The notes beneath the pieces were generated by a model. The model saw only the letters and a list, made by a program, of their open reading frames with translations. It searched no databases and was not told the DNA's origin. Shown here piece after piece: positions 51,782 to 61,554 of a DNA stretch of 64,000 bases. A program made the translations under genes and the position numbers. The stretch's first letter is position 1. Each line of letters opens with the position of its first letter. The stretch is taken from positions 2,852,001-2,916,000 of the forward strand of contig NZ_QBDT01000001.1 of the NCBI RefSeq assembly GCF_004124325.1. The letters are read 5' to 3'. The DNA comes from Streptomyces sp. L2. GTDB taxonomy: Bacteria > Actinomycetota > Actinomycetes > Streptomycetales > Streptomycetaceae.

Positions 51782-52932
51782 GCCTGGGTTCCCTCCCAGC
51801 CGAGTACGGAGACGAAGGCCGCCGGGGAGAGCAGGGCGGTGCGGCCGATGCCGGCGGCGGCGCGCTCGGCGGCGGAGAGGCGTGCGCTGTGCTCGGCGGA
51901 GGCGAGGAGCCGGTCCAGCAGGTGCCAGCCGGCGAACGCGGTGGCGCGGGCCAGCAGGCCGGGGTCCAGGGCGGCGGCGCCGGGGCGCACCTGGCCGTAG
52001 CCGCGGTGGAAGGCGCCGATCAGGGGGGTCACCCGGGCCAGTTCGGCGGTGCCGGTGGCGACGACCTCCGCGTGGGAGACGGGGACGCCGGGCGCCTGGG
52101 CGAGGCCGGAGGGCACCTTCAGCACCGCGCGGTAGAGCCAGTCGCCGGCGAACGCGCCCAGGTCGCGGGCCGGGTCGCCGTGGCGGAACTCCTCCCAGTC
52201 GGTGAGCAGCATCGGGCTCCCGGGCGCGGTGAGGAACTGGTCCAGGCGGAGGTCGCCGTGGACGGGGGTGCGGGGGGCGCGGGACTCGGCGGCCCGCAGG
52301 TCGTGCAGCGCCTGGTGCAGCGCGCTGTCGCCCTGCAGCAGCCGCCAGGCCTCCAGGGCCCCGGCGCTGGCCCGGACGTACGCGGCCCAGGGCAGGGCGC
52401 GCAGGTGTCCGAGCGGTGGGAGCGGCGCGGGCGTGTCCTCGATGCCGGTGCCGTCGGCGGGGCGCAGCGCGTGCAAGGCGCCGACGATCCGGCCGGCCTC
52501 GTGGGCGAGGGTCTCGTCGAACTCGTCCCGGCTCGCCAGGTCGCTGCCGGAGACGGAGTCGGCGACCAGTTCGAAGGCGAGGAGCCGGGTCGCCTCGTCC
52601 GAGCCGATGAGCTTCGGGCGGGGCATCGGCACGCCGTCGGCCCGTTCGTCGGCCGCGGCGGCGGCCCGCTCGAAGGCGAGCACGCGGCGGAACCGGCGCA
52701 GGGACTCCTCGGCGGGTCCGCCGATGTGCTTGACGAAGACCGAGCGGTCGCGGGTGGTGGGGCCGGCCCAGTTGTCGTTGCGGCCGGGGAAGGCCTGCAG
52801 CGCTTCCTCGGTGAAGTCGCCCAGGTCCAGCCGGTGCAGGAGCGCCGGTACGGCGGGGAAGTCGGACAGATCCGCTGGGGCGAGCCGGCGGCGGGTGCGC
52901 TCGTCCGGCGGCGCCATGGTGTCAACCGTCAT
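51778..52932 (-). CDS. Kinase-like phosphotransferase of the class V-like system (LanK-like)
   Basis: 384 aa. It is an APH-fold kinase with retained motifs: Lys68 in VFVKHIGG, HGDLRLDQF at 225-233 (catalytic Asp227) and LTDWEEF near 243-249 (metal Asp245). In class V systems this protein phosphorylates precursor Ser/Thr, and the HopA1 partner then eliminates the phosphate. First gene of its operon; start ATG 52930-52932. The intact motifs contrast with the degenerate homologue at 47338. Confidence 0.85.
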   Translation of the reverse strand: MTVDTMAPPDERTRRRLAPADLSDFPAVPALLHRLDLGDFTEEALQAFPGRNDNWAGPTTRDRSVFVKHIGGPAEESLRRFRRVLAFERAAAAADERADGVPMPRPKLIGSDEATRLLAFELVADSVSGSDLASRDEFDETLAHEAGRIVGALHALRPADGTGIEDTPAPLPPLGHLRALPWAAYVRASAGALEAWRLLQGDSALHQALHDLRAAESRAPRTPVHGDLRLDQFLTAPGSPMLLTDWEEFRHGDPARDLGAFAGDWLYRAVLKVPSGLAQAPGVPVSHAEVVATGTAELARVTPLIGAFHRGYGQVRPGAAALDPGLLARATAFAGWHLLDRLLASAEHSARLSAAERAAAGIGRTALLSPAAFVSVLGWEGTQA

Positions 52933-52964
52933 GACTCAGGACCGTAGCCGCGCACCGGACTACC

Positions 52965-53027
52965 TTGTCAAGAGAAATGACAAAGCTGACATGAGACTTG
53001 ACATGACTGCCGCGTGGCCGGTTATCT
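52965..53027. promoter_or_regulatory. Divergent promoter region with the shared box (kinase operon and exporter)
   Basis: Minus strand: TTGTCATTTCTC joined to TTGACA (52966-52971). Plus strand: CTGACATGAGAC joined to -35 TTGACA (52998-53003), 18 nt, -10 TTATCT (53022-53027). Both match the precursor-pair boxes. Confidence 0.7.
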
Positions 53028-53084
53028 CGGTTCCCGTACCGGCCACGCGTTCGCCGTGGCGGCAGCCGACCCCGAGGAGCAGCC

Positions 53085-54893
53085 ATGCCGGCCGAACAGA
53101 TGCGCTCGAAACCGCCGCGACCCCGTCTGCGTGTGCTGCGTCAGGTGGTAATGGACGGCCGGAACACCGTCCCGGCCGTGCTGCTCGCGCTGGCCGCCAC
53201 CGGCGCGACGCTCGCGGTGCCGCTGGTCGTGCGCCGGGTCGTCAACGGCTTCGCGGAGCACCGGGCCGTGACAGGATCTGTCATGCTGATGACCACCCTG
53301 GCGCTGTTCGGCGCGGTGGCCTCCGCCCTGTCCTCGTTCCTGCTGGCGCGGGCCGGCGAGAGCATGGTGCTGAGTGTCCGGCAGCGGGTGGTGGCCCACG
53401 CCCTGCGGCTGCCGCTGCCCGGCGCCCGCCGCCTCGGCTCCGGTGAGCTCGTCGCCCGGGTCACCTCGGACTCCTCCCAACTGCGCTCAGTGGTCGACAT
53501 CGGGGTGACCCAGCTGCCGATGGCCGCCCTCACGGTCACCGCGACACTGATCATCATGGGCCTGCTCGACTGGGTCCTGCTGCTCATCGTGGTGGGCACG
53601 TTCGCGGTCGCGGGGCTGGCGATCGCGGTGTTCATCAAGGGCATCCGGCACAGTACGGCCGCCCAGCAGGAGGCCATCGGCGAGCTGGCCCAGCGCTTCA
53701 CCTCCGCGCTCGGCGCCCTCGCCACGGTGAAGGCGTGCCGCGCGGAGACGCAGGTCACCGACGCCATCGCCGGGGACGCCACGAACGCCGCCGGTTCCGC
53801 GGTGAGCGCCGCCCGGCGGCAGGCGTTCGTCACCCCGATCATGGGACTCGGCCAGCAACTGGCCCTCATCGGCGTGGTCCTGGGCAGCGGGGCCCGGCTG
53901 GCCTCGGGCGCGCTCAGCGTCGCCGGGTTCGCCGCGTTCCTGCTGTACCTGCTCCAGCTCGTCGCCCCGCTCACCCTGGTCGCCAACGGCGTGTCCCGGC
54001 TCCAGCTCGGGTTCGCGGCACAGTCGCGCATCGAGGAGGTGCTGGCGGAGGAGCGGGAGGACGCGGTGTCCTCGCCGGAGGGGGAGGCGGAGGCCACCGG
54101 TGCGGCGTGTCCGGCCGTACCCACCGGACCCACGCAACTCACCGGGCCCGCCGTCGAGTTCGACCAGGTCGTCTTCAGTCACGACGGCGAACGCCGGGCC
54201 GCCGACGCGCTGTCCTTCACCGTGCCCCGGCGCGGCGTCACCGCCCTGGTCGGCCCGTCCGGCGCCGGGAAGACCACGGCACTGAACCTGGTCGAACGGT
54301 TCCTCGTGCCCGGCGGCGGTGCCGTACGGGTCCTCGGCCGCGAGACCGGCCGCTGGCCCCTGCACGAACTGCGGGCCCACGTCGCCTACCTGGACCAGGC
54401 GTTCACCCTGCTCGAAGGCACCGTACGGGAGAACCTGCTGCTCGGCCGGGCCACGTCCGTCGACGACGACGCGCTGTGGACGGCGCTGGCGGCGGTGGGG
54501 ATCGACGAGGCCGTGGAGCGGCTGCCCCAGGGCCTGGACACCACCGTCGGGCGGGGCGACGACCTCTCCGGCGGCCAGCGGCAGCGGCTGGCGCTGGCCC
54601 GCGTGCTGCTGACCGACGCGTCCGTGGTGCTGCTGGACGAGCCGACCTCCCAGCTCGACAGCATCAATGAGAACCGGCTGCGCGAGGTGGTCGACCGGCT
54701 GTCCCGGGACCGTGCGGTGGTGGTCGTCGCGCACCGCATCTCGACCGTGCGCCAGGCCCACCGGATCGTCGTCCTGGACGAGGGACGCTGCCTGGACGCG
54801 GGTACGCACGACGAACTCCTCGACCGCTGCGGTACGTACGCCGAACTGGTACGCGGCCAGCGTCTGGGACTGCGGGTGACGGCGGGTGTCTGA
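53085..54893 (+). CDS. ABC exporter, fused membrane and ATPase domains, no C39 peptidase
   Basis: 602 aa. Six transmembrane segments fill residues ~20-310, then the ATPase: Walker A GPSGAGKTT, signature [15 protein letters not shown], Walker B VVLLDEPTSQLD, H loop VAHRIST. It has no N-terminal C39 peptidase, so leader removal must be done elsewhere, and the two M16 proteins coupled downstream fit. GAGGAG precedes the ATG at 53085. Confidence 0.88.
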   Translation: MPAEQMRSKPPRPRLRVLRQVVMDGRNTVPAVLLALAATGATLAVPLVVRRVVNGFAEHRAVTGSVMLMTTLALFGAVASALSSFLLARAGESMVLSVRQRVVAHALRLPLPGARRLGSGELVARVTSDSSQLRSVVDIGVTQLPMAALTVTATLIIMGLLDWVLLLIVVGTFAVAGLAIAVFIKGIRHSTAAQQEAIGELAQRFTSALGALATVKACRAETQVTDAIAGDATNAAGSAVSAARRQAFVTPIMGLGQQLALIGVVLGSGARLASGALSVAGFAAFLLYLLQLVAPLTLVANGVSRLQLGFAAQSRIEEVLAEEREDAVSSPEGEAEATGAACPAVPTGPTQLTGPAVEFDQVVFSHDGERRAADALSFTVPRRGVTALVGPSGAGKTTALNLVERFLVPGGGAVRVLGRETGRWPLHELRAHVAYLDQAFTLLEGTVRENLLLGRATSVDDDALWTALAAVGIDEAVERLPQGLDTTVGRGDDLSGGQRQRLALARVLLTDASVVLLDEPTSQLDSINENRLREVVDRLSRDRAVVVVAHRISTVRQAHRIVVLDEGRCLDAGTHDELLDRCGTYAELVRGQRLGLRVTAGV

Positions 54894-56244
54894 ACGGACG
54901 GCGGCAGGCGGGGGCGGGGGCACGGCAACGGCGCCCCCCGCCGGGTCGGGGGCGCCGGCAGCCGCCCCGCTCTCCCGCTTCACCCTGCACAACGGTCTCC
55001 GCGTGGTCCTCGCGCCCGAACGCGGCACCGGGGTGTGCGCGGTCGGCGTGCACTACGGTGCGGGGTTCCGGGCGGATCCGCCCGGCCGGGCCGGGCTCGC
55101 GCACCTGCTGGAGCACCTGATGTTCCGGCGGCGCACCGGGCCCGGCGGGACCACGGGCGGCGCGCCGGCCGGGGGCTACGCCAACGCGGCGACCAGGGCG
55201 GACTCCACCGACTTCCACCAGGTGATCCCGGCGACGCTGCTGTCCGACGCGCTCGCCGCCGAACGCGACAGGATGGCCGGGCCGCGCCCGACGGCCGCCG
55301 ACCTCGCGGCGGAGTTGGACGTCGTGGCCGAGGAGATCCGGCGCAACGTGACCGGCCGGCCGTACGGCGGCTTCCCCAAGGTCCCGCTGCCCCCGCTGCT
55401 CTACGGCGACTACGCCAACACCCACGACGGGTACGGGGACCCCGACGTACTGCGCCGGGTCGGGCCCGAGGAGTGCCGGGACTTCTTCGACCGGCACCAC
55501 GCGCCCGGCAACGCCGTGCTCACCGTCGTCGGTGACGTGTCCCCCGAGGCGGCCCGGGGGCTGATCGAGAGGCGGTTCGGCGACCTGCCCGCGCGGCCGT
55601 TCACGCCCACGCCGGTGCGGGACGAACCGGCGCCGGACAGCGACCGGTACGGCCGGCACACCGACCCCCTCGCCCCGCTGCCGGCGGTCAGCGTCGGCTA
55701 CCGGCTGCCCGACCCCGCCGTCGACCTGCCCGGCTACCTCGCGCACGTCCTGCTCGCCGCGCTGCTCGAACACCGGCTGCGCGCACGGCTGGTGACGCGG
55801 GAGCGGGCGGCGGTGGCGGTGACCGCGGACTGCGGCCTGGTCGGCGGCCCCTTCGCCGCCCGGCACCCGGTGACCTTCGCCTGCACCGTCACCCACCCGG
55901 AGACGACCCGCACCGAGACTGCCGTGGACGCCCTGGACCTTGAACTGCACGCACTCGCGTCCGAAGGCCTCGATCCCGGGGAACTCCGCCTGGTCGCACG
56001 CCGATGGATCAGCGGGCTGCTGCGCGGCCACGACGCCCCGCACGCCCGCGTGCGCTCCCTCGGCGCCTTCGAACTGCTCCATGGCGACGCGTCCCTCCAC
56101 CACCGAATCCCCGCCCTGCTCGCCGCCACGACCCCCACGGACACCGCCCAAGCCGCCCACCACCTGCGCAACACCCACCGCGCGATCCTCACCCTGACCC
56201 CGGCCCGCCACGCCACCTCCCACCCGACGGAGGCCCGTCCATGA
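54886..56244 (+). CDS. M16-family metallopeptidase, catalytic subunit
   Basis: 452 aa from a GTG that overlaps the exporter stop by 8 bp. The inverted zinc motif HLLEH (72-76) and the distal Glu (AEEIRR, 148-149) are retained. M16B peptidases work as heterodimers of an HxxEH subunit and an R/Y subunit; the second is encoded at 56515. Likely removes the precursor leader, as reported or proposed for related class V and M16-containing RiPP clusters. The end ...PTEARP* runs into the first micro-ORF via ATGA. Confidence 0.87.
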   Translation: MSERTAAGGGGGTATAPPAGSGAPAAAPLSRFTLHNGLRVVLAPERGTGVCAVGVHYGAGFRADPPGRAGLAHLLEHLMFRRRTGPGGTTGGAPAGGYANAATRADSTDFHQVIPATLLSDALAAERDRMAGPRPTAADLAAELDVVAEEIRRNVTGRPYGGFPKVPLPPLLYGDYANTHDGYGDPDVLRRVGPEECRDFFDRHHAPGNAVLTVVGDVSPEAARGLIERRFGDLPARPFTPTPVRDEPAPDSDRYGRHTDPLAPLPAVSVGYRLPDPAVDLPGYLAHVLLAALLEHRLRARLVTRERAAVAVTADCGLVGGPFAARHPVTFACTVTHPETTRTETAVDALDLELHALASEGLDPGELRLVARRWISGLLRGHDAPHARVRSLGAFELLHGDASLHHRIPALLAATTPTDTAQAAHHLRNTHRAILTLTPARHATSHPTEARP

Positions 56245-56363
56245 GGCCCCCCGCTGCCACACCCCGCCCACGCCAAGCGAGCCACGACGAAAGCCGACTC
56301 CGTCCACCCCGCCCCGAACGGCCGGCCCGTCCGCACGCCACCCGCCCGGAGGCCCGCCCATGA
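56241..56363 (+). CDS. Micro-ORF 1 between the M16 genes (40 aa)
   Basis: MRPPAATPRPRQASHD...TRPEARP, Arg/Pro-rich. Coupled at both ends by ATGA and preceded by GGAGG 6-7 nt upstream. It resembles micro-ORF 2 along its length. Either a duplicated small protein or a duplicated start region. Confidence 0.5.
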   Translation: MRPPAATPRPRQASHDESRLRPPRPERPARPHATRPEARP

Positions 56364-56518
56364 GACCCCTCGCAGCCGCACTCCGCCCGCACGAAGCGAG
56401 CCACGACGCGGGGCGCCCCCGCCCGCGCACCGCCCAGCCGAGGGCGCACGCACCCGACGAGAACCGCCCCCGACGGCCGGCCCGGCCACACTCCACCCGC
56501 CCGGAGGCCCGCCCATGA
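56360..56518 (+). CDS. Micro-ORF 2 between the M16 genes (52 aa)
   Basis: MRPLAAALRPHEASHD...TRPEARP. It shares MRP-x-A-A...RP-x-x-ASHD at the start and RPARPHxTRPEARP at the end with micro-ORF 1. GGAGG-GCCCGCCC-ATG precedes it, and the ATGA overlap leads into the second M16 gene. Confidence 0.5.
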   Translation: MRPLAAALRPHEASHDAGRPRPRTAQPRAHAPDENRPRRPARPHSTRPEARP

Positions 56519-57969
56519 CGTCCGTCGACCCGGCCACCGACTCGCTCCCGGCCTGCGCGGACGTCCGGTTGGCCGGTGGGCTGCGAGTCACGGCGGTGCG
56601 GCTGCCGACGGTGCCGCGGGTGGAGGTGCGGCTCACCGTGCCGCTCGGCACCGCCACAGCCACCGCCACCAGCCCCGGCGCCGGTCCCGCCACCAGCCCC
56701 ACCGCGGGTTCCGCCGCCGACCCCGCGATGCACGCGACGGCGGCCGTGCTCGCCGCGTGTGTGCTGCGCGGCACCACCGGCGCGGACGGCACCCCGGTCG
56801 ATCAGGCGCTCGGCACGGCCGGCGGTGACGTCGTGCCGCTCGCCGGGGCCGGGCACCTGGTGTTGCGCGGCGGGGTGCTCGCCGACGGTCTGGGCCCCCT
56901 GCTGCGGATCCTCGCCGGTGCGGTGGCCACGGCCGCGTACACCGACGACGACGTGGCCGCCGCGCGCACCGTGCTGGGCGGGCAGACCGCGGTGGCCCGG
57001 ATGACGCCCGCCGTGGCCGCGCACGCCCTGCTGGAGCGGCACGCCCCCGGCTGGACGGCCGGGCCGCAGGAGCCGCCGGCACCCGAGGACATCGCCGGGG
57101 TCACCCCCGAGCGCGTACGCGCCCTGCACGCCGGGGCGCTCCTGCCGTCGTACGCCAGACTCGTCCTGGTCGGCGACCTGGACCCGGACGCGGCGACGGC
57201 GGCGGCACGTGCGGCGTTCGCCGGGTGGACCGGGGCCGGGGCACCCCGGCCGCAGGCCCTCTCCCCCGCCCGGCCCCTCCGGTTCACCCCGGGCGTCCTC
57301 GCGCTCCACCCCGCCGTACGGCCCGGCACTGCGCAGATCCGGCTCTGCGCCGTACGGGACGGCGAACCGCTCGGGCCGGCGACGCGGCTGGCGGCCCTGG
57401 TGCTCGGGGGGTACCCCGGGTCACGGCTCGGCACCCGGCTGCGGGAGCGGCACGGGTACACCTACTCCGTGCGGGCCTGGGCGGAGGAACGGCCGTGGCG
57501 GCAGCCGTACGGCGACGGCGGCGGGCGCGAGGAGGGGCACCGGCTGCTCGTGGAGGTGGACACCGCCCCGGAGAAGGCCGCCGCCCTGCTGGACGCGCTC
57601 GGCGACGAGCTGGCGCGGATGGCGGACGAGCCGCCCTCGGCCGGTGAGGTGGCCGCGGCCCGCGCCCACTTCGCCGGGGCCTCGCTGATCGCCTGGTCCA
57701 CGCAGTCCGGCCTCGCGGACGCGCTGGCCGACCCCTCGCCCGGGGCTCCCGGCAGCCCCGCCGAGCTGCGCGAGCCCGTGGACGCGCTGCTCCGTACGTC
57801 CGCCGCGGCCGTCGCCGACGCGGCGCGCACCGCCTGCGCCCCTGGCGGGTTCGCCGGGGTGGTCCTCGGCGCGGCGGGCGACCCGCGCCCGGCCCACTGG
57901 ACGGTCGTACCCCCGGCCGTACCCCCGCTCGCGGCTCCGCTCGCGTCCCCGCTTCCGGCGGCCGTGTGA
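56515..57969 (+). CDS. M16-family protein, non-catalytic (R/Y) subunit
   Basis: 484 aa. There is no HxxEH; at the equivalent place the sequence is MHATAAVLAACVL. The C-terminal half has LRERHGYTYSVRAWAEE, the Arg/Tyr region that binds substrate in the partner subunit. Ala/Pro low complexity near 48-70. Probably pairs with the 54886 protein. Confidence 0.85.
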   Translation: MTSVDPATDSLPACADVRLAGGLRVTAVRLPTVPRVEVRLTVPLGTATATATSPGAGPATSPTAGSAADPAMHATAAVLAACVLRGTTGADGTPVDQALGTAGGDVVPLAGAGHLVLRGGVLADGLGPLLRILAGAVATAAYTDDDVAAARTVLGGQTAVARMTPAVAAHALLERHAPGWTAGPQEPPAPEDIAGVTPERVRALHAGALLPSYARLVLVGDLDPDAATAAARAAFAGWTGAGAPRPQALSPARPLRFTPGVLALHPAVRPGTAQIRLCAVRDGEPLGPATRLAALVLGGYPGSRLGTRLRERHGYTYSVRAWAEERPWRQPYGDGGGREEGHRLLVEVDTAPEKAAALLDALGDELARMADEPPSAGEVAAARAHFAGASLIAWSTQSGLADALADPSPGAPGSPAELREPVDALLRTSAAAVADAARTACAPGGFAGVVLGAAGDPRPAHWTVVPPAVPPLAAPLASPLPAAV

Positions 57970-57974
57970 CGCGA

Positions 57975-58006
57975 CGGCCCCGGGCGGTCGGAACCGCCTG
58001 GGGCCG
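57975..58006. terminator. Terminator between the M16 operon and mdh
   Basis: CGGCCCCGGGCGGT pairs with ACCGCCTGGGGCCG (one mismatch) around CGGA. Convergent genes on each side. Confidence 0.8.
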
Positions 58007-58056
58007 GGGGACGCGGGTGTACGGGCCCGAGGCGGGCCCGCGTTCACATCAGGGGA

Positions 58057-59444
<1,388 letters not shown>

Positions 59445-60602
59445 TTACCTGGTGCAGCCCGTCCGGCCCGAGGCGAGCGTCGCGCAGGCCTTGGCCTGGG
59501 CCGCGCTGCCGACGGCCACCATCGGGGTGTACGCGATCGTGTCCCCGGGCGCGGTGATGTCGCCGCTCTGCCGCGTCTTCCCGCCCGTCAGCACCCGCAC
59601 CCGGTCGCCCTGGGCGGCGCCGGTGATCCGGGCCCAGGCCGTGCCGCAGGTCTTGCTGTAGCGGACCTCCAGGATGGTGGTGCCGACGGCGACGGACTTG
59701 ACGGTGGTCACCAGGTCGCCGCTGCACCCCATGGCCTCGGCGTCCTTGCCGGTGCAGCGGGAGCCGGCGCATTTGACGCCGGCGGGCAGGTCCGGGCGGC
59801 TGTCGGCGCTCGGGGAGGTGGAGGCGGCGGTGTCCTTGCCGTGCGCACCACCACCCGCACGAGTGAAGAAGAAGACGGCGCCGATGACGACGAGCACGCC
59901 GACGACCCCGGCGAGGAACATCGTCAGCCGCTGCCGGCCCGGTCCTCCGAGGCCTCCAGCGCCTACGGCCCCTTCGTCACCCGGGCGCCGGTCCTCCGGG
60001 GTTGGACCATACGGAGCGGGGACGGAGGCCTGAGTCCACCCCGGCCCGTCCGGAACGGCAGCCCCGGACGCCCCGGACGCCCCGGACGCCCGCGAAGGCG
60101 AAGACGAGGACGCAGGGGATGCGCCCGACGGCGAAGGCCCCCGGTATCCGGCCATCCGCCATGAGTTGCCCGCGGCACCACCGCCACCCCCGCTTCCCCC
60201 ACCCTGCCCGCCGCCACCCCCGCTTCCCTCACCCTGCCCGTCACCCCCGCTCTCGACGTGCCCCTGCTCCTGCAAGGCCGCGCGCGCCTCCGAGACGCGG
60301 TTCGCCTCCATCGTCCGGTCGTGCCGCGTCTCCGTGCGGTGCCAGGCGCGTTCGGCCAGCTCCCAGAAGGTGGTGAGGTGGGCCGGATGGACGCCGGTGA
60401 CCTCGGCGAGCGCGACGACCGCGCCCTTGGGCGCGAGGAGCCGTCCGCCCAGGTACCGCTCCCAGGACGTCTTGCCGTAGCCCGTGCGGTCGGCCAGCGC
60501 CGCGACGCTCAGGCCGCTGCGGTCCACGAGCCGCCGCAACTGGCCGATGAACTCCCTGATCTGCGGATCCAGTTCGTCCGGCAGCGCGTTCCACTTCGGC
60601 AT
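59445..60602 (-). CDS. XRE-type membrane protein with DUF2690 extracellular domain
   Basis: 385 aa. N-terminal helix-turn-helix (GLSVAALADRTGYGKTSWERYLGGRLL), a Gly/Ser/Pro linker, one transmembrane helix (LTMFLAGVVGVLVVIGAVFF), and an outer Cys-containing domain (CAGSRCTGKDAEAMGC, TCGTAWARI, CATLASGRTGC). It is a common Streptomyces build of unknown function. ATG 60600-60602 preferred; a GTG two codons upstream is possible. Confidence 0.82.
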   Translation of the reverse strand: MPKWNALPDELDPQIREFIGQLRRLVDRSGLSVAALADRTGYGKTSWERYLGGRLLAPKGAVVALAEVTGVHPAHLTTFWELAERAWHRTETRHDRTMEANRVSEARAALQEQGHVESGGDGQGEGSGGGGGQGGGSGGGGGAAGNSWRMAGYRGPSPSGASPASSSSPSRASGASGASGAAVPDGPGWTQASVPAPYGPTPEDRRPGDEGAVGAGGLGGPGRQRLTMFLAGVVGVLVVIGAVFFFTRAGGGAHGKDTAASTSPSADSRPDLPAGVKCAGSRCTGKDAEAMGCSGDLVTTVKSVAVGTTILEVRYSKTCGTAWARITGAAQGDRVRVLTGGKTRQSGDITAPGDTIAYTPMVAVGSAAQAKACATLASGRTGCTR

Positions 60603-60785
60603 CGCCACCCCCCGGCTTCCACCTTAGGGATGTTTGTCCGAACTGTCAGCGTCTCGGCAGCGCTACGGCGCCGGGCTGGGCCCTGTGGCAGGGCGCGGAC
60701 ACCGTAGCGGAACGGTCACTTCCGTGCCACAGCGCACGGACAGGCGTTGAACAGGCGGTTCCTGGCACGGAACGCTGGTTCCCGG

Positions 60786-60825
60786 CGGCGGTCCGCCCCT
60801 CCTCGGGGGAGGGGGCGGGCCGCCG
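60786..60825 (-). terminator. Terminator after the two-component operon
   Basis: CGGCGGTCCGCCCC... pairs with ...GGGGCGGGCCGCCG, 37 bp past the regulator stop. The rest of 60609-60861 shows no gene. Confidence 0.65.
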
Positions 60826-60861
60826 TCACACCTCTCCCCGCTCCCCACGCACCCTCGCGCC

Positions 60862-61554
60862 TCAGCTGCCCTCGAACCCGCCCCCGCCCCCACCCGGTAC
60901 GACCAGTCCCGTCTCGTAGGCGATCACCACCGCCTGCGCCCGGCTGCCCAGGTCGAGCTTGGTCATCGTGCGGTTGAGGTGGGTCTTGACGGTGGCCTCG
61001 CTGATGTAGAGGCGTTCGGCGATCTCCAGGTTGGACAGGCCGCGGGCGGTGAGTTCGAGGACCTCGACCTCGCGGGAGGTGAGGACGCCGAGGTCGGGCG
61101 GGGCCCCGCCGTCCGAGGCGGGCGCCTGCCGGAGGGCGAAGGCCTCGACCAGGCGCCGGGTGACGCTGGGCGCGAACAGGGCGTCGCCGCCGTCGACGGC
61201 GGCCACCGCGGCGAGCAGCCGTTCCGGCCCGGAGTCCTTGAGCAGGAACCCGGCGGCTCCGGCGCGCAGGGCGCCGTAGACGTACTCGTCGAGGTCGAAG
61301 GTGGTCAGCACGAGCACCCGGGGCGGGCGTCCGCCGGCCTGGGCGAGGATGCGTTCGGTGGCCTCGATGCCGTTCATGCCGGGCATCCGGATGTCCATCA
61401 GGATCACGTCGGGCAGGGTTTCGGCGGCGAGCCGCACCGCTTCCTCGCCGTCACCGGCCTCGCCCACGACCTCGAAGCCGGGCGCGGCCTGAAGCAGGCC
61501 GACGAGTCCGGCGCGGATGAGGAACTGGTCGTCGACGACGAGCACTCTGGTCAT
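60862..61554 (-). CDS. NarL/LuxR-type response regulator
   Basis: 230 aa. Receiver: VVDDQ, phospho-Asp in [20 protein letters not shown]. Lux[24 protein letters not shown] and [10 protein letters not shown]. Gly-rich tail ([10 protein letters not shown]). ATGA overlap with the kinase gene shows they are a cognate pair. Signal unknown. Confidence 0.9.
   Translation of the reverse strand: MTRVLVVDDQFLIRAGLVGLLQAAPGFEVVGEAGDGEEAVRLAAETLPDVILMDIRMPGMNGIEATERILAQAGGRPPRVLVLTTFDLDEYVYGALRAGAAGFLLKDSGPERLLAAVAAVDGGDALFAPSVTRRLVEAFALRQAPASDGGAPPDLGVLTSREVEVLELTARGLSNLEIAERLYISEATVKTHLNRTMTKLDLGSRAQAVVIAYETGLVVPGGGGGGFEGS

Noticed and set aside
53085..54893. LanT with leader peptidase
   Set aside because: The N-terminus begins directly with the membrane domain; no C39 Cys/His motif is present.
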